A DNA stretch of 64,000 bases from CAZWBR01 sp964632305 (GTDB taxonomy: Bacteria > Bacteroidota > Bacteroidia > Bacteroidales > Prolixibacteraceae): contig CAZWBR010000005.1 in the NCBI GenBank assembly GCA_964632305.1, positions 62,001 to 126,000 on the forward strand, given 5' to 3'. This document shows positions 52,557-61,614 of the stretch, in pieces; the first letter of the stretch is position 1, and each line of letters opens with the position of its first letter. The notes beneath the pieces are model-generated. The model was not told where the DNA came from. It was given only the letters and a program-made list of their open reading frames with translations, and ran no database searches. The translations under genes and the position numbers were made by a program.

Positions 52557-53870
52557 ATGGATTACATTAAGCAAAAATTACTCAAAAAAGGAGAAGAAGA
52601 AAGGGCGGTGGTTAAACGCTTGATTAGTGAATTTGGTAGTGTAGTGGTCGAAACGGTAAATATCGATCAGATACTGACCGGCATGAAAGGAATTACCGGA
52701 CTGTTGACCGTAACCTCGAAACTTGATCCTGAAAGCGGTATCCGCTACCGTGGACATACTATACCTGAACTACAGGAGAAACTCCCAAAGTTAAGGCCCG
52801 AAGGCGAACCTCTTCCTGAAGGATTGTTCTATTTAATGCTGCTCGATGAGATGCCTTCCCGCGACGATGTTGATTACCTAAGCCAGGAATGGGTGAAACG
52901 GAGCCATGTCCCCGATCACGTCTTTAAAGTACTCGATTCGATGCCGCTCTCCAGTAAGCCGATGACCCAGTTCAGTACCGGCATCCTGGCTATGGCCACC
53001 GAATCGAAATTCCAAAAAGCCTACCGCGATGGGTTGCATAAAAACGATTATTGGGATACCACCTACGAGGATGTAATGAACCTGATTGCCCGTCTGCCGG
53101 TGATTGCAGCCTATATTTACCGCCGAAACTTCAATGACGGTATGTTTATCCCGCCGGATCCGAACCTCGACTGGGCTGCCAATTTTGCCCATATGATGGG
53201 GTACGACAGCGATGAAATCTATCGTCTCTTCCGGCTTTATATGGTCATCCATGCCGACCATGAGGGTGGTAACGTCTCTGCCCACGCCACCCACCTGGTG
53301 GGATCGGCCCTCAGTAACCCTTATTACTCCTATGCTGCCGGGATGCTCGGACTTGCCGGGCCACTCCATGGTTATGCCAATCAGGAGGTGATCAACTGGA
53401 TTTTCGATATGCTCGAAGAGATCGGCGAATGCGGTTGCATGGAGGAAGAGAAAAAAAGGATTGAGCAATATGTGCGGAAGACCATATCCGAAGGAAAGGT
53501 TATCCCTGGTTACGGTCATGCCGTGCTTCGGGTCACTGACCCGCGATTTACGGCCCAGCAGGTCTTCGCGAAGAAATATGTGAAAGACGATAACCTGATC
53601 GACGTGGTCAACTGTCTTTACGAAATTGTGCCCCCGATCCTGCAGTCACTCGGGAAGGTGAAGAACCCGTGGCCCAACGTCGATGCTTTCTCCGGGGCTC
53701 TGCTCCAGCATTACGGAATTAAAGAACACTTCTTCTATACCGTCATGTTCGGCGTCAGTCGGGCGTTAGGCGTACTGGCTCAAATCGTTTGGGACCGGAT
53801 GTACAACCTCCCGATCGAACGCCCCTCATCCGAGACCCTCGAATTCTTCAAAGAGAAAGCGGGTATCTGA
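52557..53870 (+). CDS. gltA: Citrate synthase, mitochondrial-like type
   Basis: A 437-residue enzyme joining oxaloacetate and acetyl-CoA into citrate. The motifs 'GPLHGYANQEV' and 'VIPGYGHAVLRVTDPRF' carry active-site His residues, and the catalytic Asp is in 'WPNVDAFSGALL'. The wording of these motifs is of the kind seen in mitochondrial citrate synthase and is shared by many Bacteroidota. It stands alone between two terminators. Methylcitrate activity cannot be excluded. Confidence 0.93.
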   Translation: MDYIKQKLLKKGEEERAVVKRLISEFGSVVVETVNIDQILTGMKGITGLLTVTSKLDPESGIRYRGHTIPELQEKLPKLRPEGEPLPEGLFYLMLLDEMPSRDDVDYLSQEWVKRSHVPDHVFKVLDSMPLSSKPMTQFSTGILAMATESKFQKAYRDGLHKNDYWDTTYEDVMNLIARLPVIAAYIYRRNFNDGMFIPPDPNLDWAANFAHMMGYDSDEIYRLFRLYMVIHADHEGGNVSAHATHLVGSALSNPYYSYAAGMLGLAGPLHGYANQEVINWIFDMLEEIGECGCMEEEKKRIEQYVRKTISEGKVIPGYGHAVLRVTDPRFTAQQVFAKKYVKDDNLIDVVNCLYEIVPPILQSLGKVKNPWPNVDAFSGALLQHYGIKEHFFYTVMFGVSRALGVLAQIVWDRMYNLPIERPSSETLEFFKEKAGI

Positions 53871-53902
53871 TCAAGACATAAAAAACATCAATTCAAATTT
53901 GT

Positions 53903-53930
53903 ATAGGGGACCTGAAAATCCCCTATTTTT
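53903..53930 (+). terminator. Terminator of citrate synthase gene
   Basis: ATAGGGGA and TCCCCTAT pair over 8 bp around an 8-nt loop, then TTTTT. Confidence 0.85.
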
Positions 53931-53948
53931 ATTGAAAAATTTTACAGA

Positions 53949-55865
53949 ATGGCTTATCAGGGACTAAACGAATATATCCGCCTGTTGGAGAGCAAAAACG
54001 AGTTGATCAGGATCACTCATCCGGTCAGTATCCGGCTCGAGATTACCGAGATTGTCGATCGCGTGTCGAAGAGCGAGGGAGGAGGGAAGGCGCTGCTGTT
54101 TGAGAACAACGGTACCCCGTTTCCGATGCTGATCAACTCTTTTGGGTCGGAACGACGGATGTGTCTGGCCCTGGGGCACGAATCGCTCGACCAGATCGGC
54201 CAGGAGATCGAGGAGCTGTTCAAGAGACTGACCGGTCCGAACGCGGGATTGTGGGATAAGCTGAAGATGTTGCCGCTGCTCTCCCAGGTGGCGTCGTGGA
54301 TGCCTAGGAAAATCTCCGGTAGGGGAAAATGCCAGGAAGTGGTGATGGATCATCCTGATTTGACCAAGCTTCCTGTCTTAACCTGCTGGCCCGCCGACGG
54401 GGGCCCGTTTATCACCCTGCCGGGCGTGGTGACCCGTGACCCTGACACAGGGATCCGCAACGTGGGAATGTACCGGATGCAGGTGATGGGACCAGACCTG
54501 ACAGGGATGCACTGGCATCAGCATAAGACCGGCGCCCGCCACTATGAAGCGTATAAAAGGGCAGGTCAACGAATGCCCGTCTCGGTGGTGCTGGGCGGCG
54601 ATCCTGCTTACACCTATGCCGCTACGGCTCCGCTACCCGATAATATCGATGAATACCTGTTGGCCGGCTTTCTTCGCCAAAAAAAGGTCGAACTGGTGAA
54701 ATGCCTCACCAATGATCTTGAGGTCCCTGCCGATGCCGATTTCATTATTGAAGGATATGTTGACCCGACAGAAGAAAAGGCGTGGGAAGGTCCCTTTGGC
54801 GACCATACCGGCTTCTATTCGCTGGCCGACTGGTACCCCAGATTTCATGTCACCTGCATCACCCACCGGAAAGATGCCGTTTATCCGGCCACCATCGTGG
54901 GGGTCCCGCCGCAGGAAGACGCCTATATCGGTCTGGCAACTGAGAAGATCTTCCTCGCCCCGATGAAGCTTACCATGATCCCCGAGCTGCAGGATATGTT
55001 TCTTCCTCCGGCCGGTGTGGCCCATAACCTCACGCTGGCGCGGATAGGCAAGAGCTATGCCGGGCAGGCTCAGAAAGTAATGAACGCAATGTGGGGCGCC
55101 GGACAGATGATGTTTAACAAGATCCTGATCGTGACCGACGACCGGACCGATATTCGCGATCTGGCCTCCTTTGCCCGCATGGTCTCCGAAAGGGTCGATC
55201 CAGCCCGTGATATCCTCTTCTCGCAGGGGCCAATGGATGTGCTCGACCACTCCTCCGACCATTTCGCTTTCGGCTCCAAACTGGGGATTGATGCCACAGA
55301 GAAATTCTCTGAAGAGCAGGACGAATCGCCATCGGTGCTATCATTGCCTGAAACCGATGAATTTGACGATCTGCCGGCGCTTTTTAACCCGATCGCAAAA
55401 GTGAACAGCACCCTATTGGAAATAGGTATTTCCGCCCTGGTGCTGGCCATCCGCAAGAGCGGGAAGGGAGAGGTGAAAGGTCTTTCTCAATTACTGCTTT
55501 CGCATCCGGGTTGCCGACGGGTAAAGTTCTTCTTCTTCGTCGATGCGGAGCTGGAGATCGCTTCTCCGGAGAATGTGGCCTGGTTCGTTACCGGGAATAT
55601 CGACCCGAGGAGAGATTGCCGCATCGTGGAACCACAATCGGCCGGCGAACCCGCTCACTTTTTCGTTGATGGGACCCGCAAATCTCCGACCCTCGACGGC
55701 TTCAGGCGGGACTGGCCTAACCCGGTGGTCTCCTCACCGGAGACCATCCGAAAGATCGATGAGCTCTGGCCTAAACTTGGATTAGGAGATTTTATCGCAT
55801 CCCCATCGTTAAATTTTTTGAAACTGAAAAGCGGAGATGGCGCTGTTAGTCAGCCACACGAATAA
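53949..55865 (+). CDS. UbiD-family decarboxylase (probable menaquinone pathway)
   Basis: A 638-residue UbiD-family protein. The N-terminal domain starts 'GLNEYIRLLESKNELIRI'. The prenylated-FMN region carries 'VGMYRMQVMGPDLTGMHWHQ' and 'GPFGDHTGFYSLADWYPRFH', and the C-terminal domain ends with 'GFRRDWPNPVVSS'. UbiD enzymes use prenyl-FMN made by UbiX to decarboxylate aromatic or unsaturated acids. Long forms in Bacteroidota are usually assigned to menaquinone biosynthesis, which is the likely role here. No ubiX gene is nearby. It lies 78 bp after citrate synthase, beyond a terminator, so it is probably separate. Confidence 0.87.
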   Translation: MAYQGLNEYIRLLESKNELIRITHPVSIRLEITEIVDRVSKSEGGGKALLFENNGTPFPMLINSFGSERRMCLALGHESLDQIGQEIEELFKRLTGPNAGLWDKLKMLPLLSQVASWMPRKISGRGKCQEVVMDHPDLTKLPVLTCWPADGGPFITLPGVVTRDPDTGIRNVGMYRMQVMGPDLTGMHWHQHKTGARHYEAYKRAGQRMPVSVVLGGDPAYTYAATAPLPDNIDEYLLAGFLRQKKVELVKCLTNDLEVPADADFIIEGYVDPTEEKAWEGPFGDHTGFYSLADWYPRFHVTCITHRKDAVYPATIVGVPPQEDAYIGLATEKIFLAPMKLTMIPELQDMFLPPAGVAHNLTLARIGKSYAGQAQKVMNAMWGAGQMMFNKILIVTDDRTDIRDLASFARMVSERVDPARDILFSQGPMDVLDHSSDHFAFGSKLGIDATEKFSEEQDESPSVLSLPETDEFDDLPALFNPIAKVNSTLLEIGISALVLAIRKSGKGEVKGLSQLLLSHPGCRRVKFFFFVDAELEIASPENVAWFVTGNIDPRRDCRIVEPQSAGEPAHFFVDGTRKSPTLDGFRRDWPNPVVSSPETIRKIDELWPKLGLGDFIASPSLNFLKLKSGDGAVSQPHE

Positions 55866-56151
55866 GCCCGGTTGAAATTTATAATCATTCTAAAAACTGT
55901 TTTTGTTATATTTACAATAAATAAAAAGGATATAGAGGTTTTATCCCGGATCTTCCTGTTTCTTATAGCGAACAATTAAGGAGATGTTATCAGTAGTGAT
56001 ATGGTTAAGATGTTGAAAATGATGTGATAATGTTGTGGATGTCCTTGGTTAATCAACCATCTTAACTAGCAAAAATGCTGTCATTCACTGTGTGAGGTTT
56101 GATTCCGGTAAAGGAAAATATTATTATTGTTTAACCAGAGAAACTAAAAAC

Positions 56152-56727
56152 ATGAAAAGTTTAAAAGGAACAAAAACAGAGCAGAATCTGCTGAAAGCAT
56201 TTGCCGGTGAATCACAGGCGAGAATGCGTTACAACTATTTTGCCAGCCAGGCCAAGAAAGAGGGATTGGAACAAATTGCCGCCATCTTCGAAGAGACGGC
56301 ATTGAATGAGAAAGAGCACGCCAAACGTTTCTTTAAATTTCTTGAAGGCGGCATGGTTGAGATCACTGCCAGTTATCCAGCCGGCATAATTGGCACTACC
56401 CTCGAAAACCTTAAAGCAGCTGCTGACGGCGAAAACGAAGAGTGGACCGATCTCTATCCTGAATTTGCACGTATCGCCGAAGAGGAAGGGTTCAAAGAGG
56501 TTGCCAGCGCTTTCAAACTGATTGCCAAGGTAGAGAAAGCTCACGAAGAACGCTACCGCACCTTATACGACAATATCGAATCGGGTAAGGTCTTCAAACG
56601 CGGCGATAAAGTGATCTGGAAATGCCGTAACTGTGGTTACATTCATGAAGCCGCTGCGGCTCCTCAGACTTGCCCCGCTTGCCTTCACCCACAATCCTAT
56701 TTCGAAATCAAGGAAACAAATTATTGA
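56152..56727 (+). CDS. Rubrerythrin
   Basis: A 191-residue rubrerythrin. The diiron four-helix bundle has 'AGESQARMRYNYFASQAKKE', 'EEIALNEKEHAKRFF'-type ligands (here 'EETALNEKEHAKRFF') and 'EKAHEERY'. The C-terminal rubredoxin-like Fe(SCys)4 site has 'WKCRNCGYIHE' and 'CPACLHPQSYFE'. It reduces hydrogen peroxide with electrons from rubredoxin or NAD(P)H partners, suiting an anaerobe or microaerophile. ATG 56152 gives the standard 'MKSLKGTKTEQNLLKAFAGE' start; a frame to 56092 adds 20 unlike residues. Confidence 0.96.
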   Translation: MKSLKGTKTEQNLLKAFAGESQARMRYNYFASQAKKEGLEQIAAIFEETALNEKEHAKRFFKFLEGGMVEITASYPAGIIGTTLENLKAAADGENEEWTDLYPEFARIAEEEGFKEVASAFKLIAKVEKAHEERYRTLYDNIESGKVFKRGDKVIWKCRNCGYIHEAAAAPQTCPACLHPQSYFEIKETNY

Positions 56728-56753
56728 TTCTTTGCCGGGTATAATTTATTTTG

Positions 56754-56794
56754 CTGTGATGTCTGTTCGAAAGAAAGCATCACAGTTTTTTTTT
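56754..56794 (+). terminator. Terminator of the rubrerythrin gene
   Basis: CTGTGATG and CATCACAG pair over 8 bp, with a 16-nt loop and a T9 tail. Confidence 0.8.
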
Positions 56795-56795
56795 A

Positions 56796-56845
56796 TTTCT
56801 GTCCGGTAAACTGCAAGAGATTCTTCGCTTCGCTCTGAATGACAG
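56796..56845 (+). repeat. Repeat E, copy
   Basis: The copy has 'tttctgtccggtaaactgca' followed by 'gagattcttcgcttcgctc' and 'gaatgacag'. It matches the block at 20764 and the reversed one at 58743. Confidence 0.7.
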
Positions 56846-56865
56846 GGTTTTTTTACTGTGTTTTT

Positions 56866-56922
56866 AGGGAGTGGCTGGGGTTGTTTCGCGGCGGAGCCGC
56901 GAAACAACCCCAGCCACTCCCT
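56866..56922. repeat. Perfect long hairpin 2
   Basis: Two 27-bp arms (56866-56892 and 56896-56922) are perfectly complementary around GGA. The innermost part is ggc-gga-gcc, as in the hairpin at 20840, though the outer arm sequences differ. Confidence 0.9.
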
Positions 56923-57133
56923 ATTTTATATATAACTATCAGATTGTCATTTCGAACGAAGTGAGAAATCTTAGGTCAGAATAAAAGTGCAGGTTTTTAT
57001 CGGACAGTAGTGTTTTTTTTTTATTTGACCCGGACCTGAAAATTAATTTTCCCGATTGCCCATCGCAGCGCGAAAGCTAAAGATTTCGGTGAAAGCCAAC
57101 ACAAAGCAACTTTTCTTTCTAATCAGTTTATTG

Positions 57134-57141
57134 TATCTTTC
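57134..57141 (+). promoter_or_regulatory. Possible -7 element of the deaminase gene
   Basis: TATCTTTC differs from TAnnTTTG at one base and lies 23 nt before the preferred ATG at 57164. No good -33 box is seen. Confidence 0.35.
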
Positions 57142-57163
57142 GGGTATAACCCATTTTAAAAGT

Positions 57164-58192
57164 ATGAAAACCGATCTTAATCAATTGATCCGGGAACTCC
57201 CGAAGGCTGAGCTTCACTTGCATATCGAGGGGAGTTTTGAGCCTGAGTTACTGTTCCGTATCGCGGAGCGAAACCAGATCGCACTGAAATACAACTCAGT
57301 GGAAGAGTTGAAAAAGGCTTACCGGTTTACACAACTACAGGATTTTCTCGATATCTATTATGCCGGCACCAGCGTACTGATCTATGAGCAGGATTTTTAT
57401 GATCTCACATGGGCTTACCTGCTGAAGGCCAAAGAGAATAATATTGTCCATGCCGAGATCATGTTCGATCCGCAGGCCCATACAGCGCGGGGCATCGCTT
57501 TTAAGACGGTGATCAACGGCATTCATAAGGCACTGGCCGACGGGAAAGAGCAGTTGGGCATCACCTCCAGTCTGATCCTGTCGTTTCTGCGCCATCTGAG
57601 CGAGGAGGAGGGGTTTAAAACACTGGAAGAAGCGTTGCCCTACCGGGAGATGATCGCTGCTGTAGGGCTCGATTCCTCTGAAAAAGGTAATCCTCCTGAA
57701 AAGTTTGTAAAGCTTTTCGCCAAAGCACGTGAATATGGATTCCTCATGGTGGCCCATGCCGGTGAAGAGGGACCTCCCGAAAATATTTGGGGAGCATTGG
57801 ATTTATTACACGTCAGCCGGATCGATCATGGTAACAGCTCAATGCTTGATGAGGACCTGGTGGAAACACTGGCCAACCTGCAGGTACCCCTTACCGTTTG
57901 TCCCCTCTCAAACCTGAAGCTGAAGGTGGTGAACGATCTTGCGCAACATCCGTTAAAGAAGATGCTGGAAAAGGGTCTGAAGGTGACGGTGAACTCTGAC
58001 GATCCGGCCTATTTCGGCGGTTACCTGAACGATAACTTTATCGCGGTTGCCGAGGCACTTGCACTGACCGAAACGGATATCTTTCAATTGCTGCATAACT
58101 CTTTCGATGCCTCTTTCATGTCGCCGAAAGAGAAAGGGCACTTCAAATCGATATTGAAAAAGACTCTTGTCCGGGAAAATTCTGACCAATGA
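57164..58192 (+). CDS. Adenine/adenosine deaminase superfamily enzyme
   Basis: A 342-residue metal-dependent deaminase. Zinc ligands and catalytic residues lie in 'AELHLHIEGS' (HxH), 'MVAHAGEEGPP' (His and Glu), 'RIDHGNS' and 'NSDDPAYFGGY' (Asp pair). The 'LQDFLDIYYAGT' segment and the 'SDDPAYFGGYLNDN' ending fit the adenine deaminase (AAH1-like) branch better than classic adenosine deaminase, so adenine to hypoxanthine is my first guess. It serves purine salvage. ATG 57164 is preferred; the longer frame to 57056 adds 36 residues that overlap the promoter-like site. Confidence 0.88.
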   Translation: MKTDLNQLIRELPKAELHLHIEGSFEPELLFRIAERNQIALKYNSVEELKKAYRFTQLQDFLDIYYAGTSVLIYEQDFYDLTWAYLLKAKENNIVHAEIMFDPQAHTARGIAFKTVINGIHKALADGKEQLGITSSLILSFLRHLSEEEGFKTLEEALPYREMIAAVGLDSSEKGNPPEKFVKLFAKAREYGFLMVAHAGEEGPPENIWGALDLLHVSRIDHGNSSMLDEDLVETLANLQVPLTVCPLSNLKLKVVNDLAQHPLKKMLEKGLKVTVNSDDPAYFGGYLNDNFIAVAEALALTETDIFQLLHNSFDASFMSPKEKGHFKSILKKTLVRENSDQ

Positions 58193-58258
58193 TTTTTGAC
58201 TAAGGTTCCTCACTTCGTTCGAAACACCCCCCGCCACTCTCCATGACGCCATAAAGAC

Positions 58259-58412
58259 CTGTCATTATCGCATCACCCCCAAAATGGGGCATGATGCGAT
58301 AATGACAGAGGGGAAAATTGATAGTCGGGGCGCGACCAGGAGTCTCACTCCGACTTACTTTAGCCCTACTTCTGTTATTGGTATTGAAGCGAAGCAGAGT
58401 AGGAAATCTCAA
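58259..58412 (-). repeat. Dispersed repeat A, copy 5 (reversed)
   Basis: The 'gtcattatcgcatca' arm and its complement 'tgatgcgataatgac' frame a 'cccccaaaatgggg' centre, followed by 'gtcggggcgcgac' and 'gtctcactccgac' and a 'gaagcgaagcagag' end. It is followed after 18 bp by a reversed B element. Confidence 0.8.
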
Positions 58413-58430
58413 GGTTAAATACTATTTGTT

Positions 58431-58724
58431 ATGGCAGACCTGAAAGGTCGTGATGTGACAGCACAGGGCGTGAGCCCTGTGAAAAGGAGTGATAGAAGAA
58501 GTCGGAGGTCTGAAAGACCGGCATGTGTTGACCGGATTTGATGGATTGGTTTTGTGCCGATATACTACATGCCGGCCCTACAGGCCTTTGAGATACTATC
58601 GATGACCGTCTCCACAGGCCTTGCGGCCTGTGCTTTCACCTATCGGACCTTCGGCCCTTTCATCCGTTTATCGCTTATAATTGATACTTCCCCTTTGAAA
58701 AATAACACCTAAAATGAAGTGAGT
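58431..58724 (-). repeat. Dispersed multi-hairpin repeat B, copy 3 (reversed)
   Basis: Read in reverse, the same series of hairpins occurs: gacctgaaaggtc, agggcgtgagccct, ggtctgaaagacc, ggccctacaggcc, caggccttgcggcctg and gaccttcggccc. Outer linkers also match copies 1 and 2. Confidence 0.85.
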
Positions 58725-58742
58725 TTCTATTAAAAGATGTGT

Positions 58743-58803
58743 GTTTCTGTCATAAGTAGCGAAGCGAAGAATCTTCTGCATTTCTCCGGACAATAATGAT
58801 AGA
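58743..58803 (-). repeat. Repeat E, copy (reversed)
   Basis: 'ctgtcataagtagcgaagcg' then 'aagaatcttctgcat' and 'ccggacaataatgat' are the reverse complement of the block at 20764 and 56796. Confidence 0.7.
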
Positions 58804-58870
58804 AAAAGAAGAGCCTTAGCCTTAAGGATTAATAATCATCGGGGCTTAAAAATCAAAAACGATCGCTGGC

Positions 58871-59593
58871 TCAGATCAACCCGAAGCAGATCGCGAGAAA
58901 GCTCGGGCCGTTCAGTCCTCCGTGCAGGATGACGCCTACCCACGAGTTTTTGGTGTGCTGGACAATAAAGGACTGAATGAAGAGCAAGGGAATTAACGTG
59001 ATCAGCAATTGCCACCCGAAGGCGAGGTGAAACAATCCCCAGCCGAAGCCATGAATTAACCAGGTGTATTTGCCGAAGGTTAGCTCCTGTCGCGGCAGCA
59101 TCACCCCACGCCAGATAAACTCCTCGCCGAGGATATTAAGGATCCAGTAGGGGGCCCAGATCAGCAACAGCCAATACCTTCCGCGCGTCAGCGGTTCGAA
59201 CGACATAAACGAAGGGGAGTGGTCGAACTTTCCAAACATCATTTCCATCCCCATCATCACAAGACCACTAAGGAGAGCCACGGCGATCAACCCGCCGATG
59301 CTCCATCGCCAATCGTTCGCGGTCATCCGGCGAAAGCGCAGCCTCCTGTGCCAGGTCTCCAGGTTTAACGGGTAGCCCTCGCTTTTCAGGATCAGGATGC
59401 CGGTGATGATCAACGGAAGGAAGATCCCCAGACCGGCCACGACAAACCAGTAAAAGATCGTCTCAATCCCGGTGGTGCGGGATAGAAAAGGGATCAGGTA
59501 GTGCGTGAGGAGGAACATCAGCAAGGCCGCCGCGCTAAAGATTGAAAAAGATCCAATCCATCCGAGACTTTTCACTGCTTTTGTTTCCTTCAT
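58871..59593 (-). CDS. CPBP-family intramembrane metalloprotease
   Basis: A 240-residue membrane protein with about seven hydrophobic segments. The CPBP/Abi motifs are present: EE at 157-158 with Arg 162 ('GEEFIWRG'), His 189 ('FHLAF') and His 224 ('ILHGGLN'). These residues form the active site of Rce1-type proteases. Bacterial relatives may process prenylated or leader peptides or give bacteriocin self-immunity. No peptide gene is near. The C-terminus is hydrophobic with no tail. It starts with ATG at 59593, about 60 bp from the fhs gene on the same strand. Confidence 0.85.
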   Translation of the reverse strand: MKETKAVKSLGWIGSFSIFSAAALLMFLLTHYLIPFLSRTTGIETIFYWFVVAGLGIFLPLIITGILILKSEGYPLNLETWHRRLRFRRMTANDWRWSIGGLIAVALLSGLVMMGMEMMFGKFDHSPSFMSFEPLTRGRYWLLLIWAPYWILNILGEEFIWRGVMLPRQELTFGKYTWLIHGFGWGLFHLAFGWQLLITLIPLLFIQSFIVQHTKNSWVGVILHGGLNGPSFLAICFGLI

Positions 59594-59650
59594 CCTTTCT
59601 CGTTTCTGTCTGTTTAATTAGTTAACTGTTTAATTCCGGTTAGCCGGGAC

Positions 59651-61318
59651 TCAGAACAGTCCGGTAATATTGCCATCGTTGTCAATATCGATATTTTCGG
59701 CGGCGGGCACCTCGGGCAGACCGGGCATCCGCATGATCTCCCCGGTTATCGGGATCACGAAGCCAGCTCCGGAAGCCACCTCTATCTTACGTACGGTGAC
59801 CACGAAATCTTTCGGTCGACCCAATAATAACGGGTTGTCGGAGAGCGATTTTTGTGTCTTCGCGATGCAAACCGGCAGTTTGTCGAGTCCCAGACGGGTG
59901 ATCTTCTTCAGGTCTTTCTGAGCTTGTGGTGTGAAATCGATCGCCTCGGCGCCGTAGATCTTTTTCGCCACCGTCTCAATCTTCTTCGTCACATCCCAGT
60001 TCCAGTCGTAGAGCGGCTTCACCTTTTGGTGATGCTGGCAACTGTCGATGACTATATCGGCCAGTTCGAGCGCTCCTTCGCCCCCCTCGGCCCAGACATT
60101 GGCTACCGAAGCATTCACCCCCATTTGGCGGCATTTGTCGAGCAACAGATCGATCTCCTCCTGGCTATCGGTGGCAAAACGGTTGATCGCCACCACCGGT
60201 ACCGCGTTAAAGTGCCCGATATTCTCGATATGTTTTTCCAGGTTCTCAAGACCGCAGCGCAGCGCTTCGGTATCGCTGTTTTTCAGATCGGCCAGCTTTG
60301 CCCCGCCATGGTATTTCAGCGCCCTGATCGTTGCTACCAGCACCACGGCTGAAAGATCGAGGTTCGCGTACTGACATTTGATGTCGATAAACTTCTCAGC
60401 GCCCAGATCGAAGCCGAAACCCGCCTCGGTGACGACATAATCGGAAAGGGAGAGTCCCATGCGGGTGGCGATCACGGAGTTGGTGCCCTGCGCGATATTG
60501 GCAAACGGTCCGCCATGGATGATCGCCGGTGTACCCTCGATGGTCTGCACCAGGTTGGGTTTGATGGTATCCTTCATCAGCGCGGCCATCGCGCCCTGAG
60601 CGTTGAGATCGCGGGCATAGATCGGCTTCCCGTCGAAGGTAAACCCGACAAAGATATTACTCATGCGTTTTTTTAGGTCGCACAGGTCGTTTGAGAGACA
60701 GAGGATCGCCATGATCTCGGAGGCGGCGGTGATGTCGAACCCCGTTTCACGGGGGATGCCGCCACTGTGTCCGCCCAGCCCGGCGATGATCTGTCGTAAC
60801 GCGCGGTCATTCATGTCCATCACCCGTTTCCATTCCACGGTCCTCGGATCGATGCCCAGCGAGCGGGTGCTGCTTTGCAGGTTGTTGGATATCAGTGCGG
60901 CGAGTAGGTTGTGAGCCTTCTCGATGGCCGCAAAGTCGCCGGTAAAATGAAGGTTGATATCTTCCATCGGCAGCACCTGTGACCAACCTCCGCCGGTAGC
61001 GCCCCCTTTTATCCCGAACACGGGTCCCAGTGATGGTTCGCGCAAGACCACGGTGGTCAGTTTGCCACGACGGTTCATGCCCTGCGCCAGCCCAATGGAG
61101 ACAGTGGTTTTGCCCTCGCCGGCCGGAGTGGGAGAGATGGCCGACACCAGTACCAGCTTACTCTTCTTCGCCTTCTCCAGATCGATATATTTCAGCGGAA
61201 CCTTGGCTTTGTACTTGCCATAAAGTTCCAGGTCGTCGGGAGCAATGTTCAGTTGTTCGGCAATTTCGGTAATCGGCTTTATCGCAACGCTATGGGCAAT
61301 CTCCTGGTCGGTAGACAT
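59651..61318 (-). CDS. fhs: Formate-tetrahydrofolate ligase
   Basis: A 555-residue enzyme that joins formate to tetrahydrofolate using ATP, feeding one-carbon metabolism. Key motifs are 'ISPTPAGEGKTTVSIGLAQG' (ATP loop), 'REPSLGPVFGIKGGA', 'PAIIHGGPFANIAQGTNSV' and 'EAGFGFDLGAEKF'. Length fits the family. ATG 61318 is preferred over the TTG at 61324. It lies upstream of the CPBP gene on the same strand and may be co-transcribed. No Wood-Ljungdahl or serine-cycle genes are in the window. Confidence 0.97.
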   Translation of the reverse strand: MSTDQEIAHSVAIKPITEIAEQLNIAPDDLELYGKYKAKVPLKYIDLEKAKKSKLVLVSAISPTPAGEGKTTVSIGLAQGMNRRGKLTTVVLREPSLGPVFGIKGGATGGGWSQVLPMEDINLHFTGDFAAIEKAHNLLAALISNNLQSSTRSLGIDPRTVEWKRVMDMNDRALRQIIAGLGGHSGGIPRETGFDITAASEIMAILCLSNDLCDLKKRMSNIFVGFTFDGKPIYARDLNAQGAMAALMKDTIKPNLVQTIEGTPAIIHGGPFANIAQGTNSVIATRMGLSLSDYVVTEAGFGFDLGAEKFIDIKCQYANLDLSAVVLVATIRALKYHGGAKLADLKNSDTEALRCGLENLEKHIENIGHFNAVPVVAINRFATDSQEEIDLLLDKCRQMGVNASVANVWAEGGEGALELADIVIDSCQHHQKVKPLYDWNWDVTKKIETVAKKIYGAEAIDFTPQAQKDLKKITRLGLDKLPVCIAKTQKSLSDNPLLLGRPKDFVVTVRKIEVASGAGFVIPITGEIMRMPGLPEVPAAENIDIDNDGNITGLF

Positions 61319-61614
61319 GATCAAATCTTTTTATTTGTTAATTTTAATACTAACGTAAGCAAAAAAATGGCATCTGCCAATGATATTTGGCGATTCTTTC
61401 TGATGAGAGGAAGGGGAGGAGGCGCCTCATTCCAGCCATGGTAAAATTTGAGCTGAAAACCACGGTATTCCGTTTTAATGGTTTAACAAAAAGTAGTAAA
61501 TGCAACGATTCCTGTTTTTTAAAGTTGTGCAGCTGTGATAGCATGGCAGATGAGATTCGGTGAGTGGTAAAGTATTTGTTAGTCAGTGATATAGAAATGT
61601 ATTGTTATGTAAAT

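Noticed and set aside
59852..60352. 166-codon plus-strand frame
   Set aside because: Antisense to fhs, whose motifs are clear.
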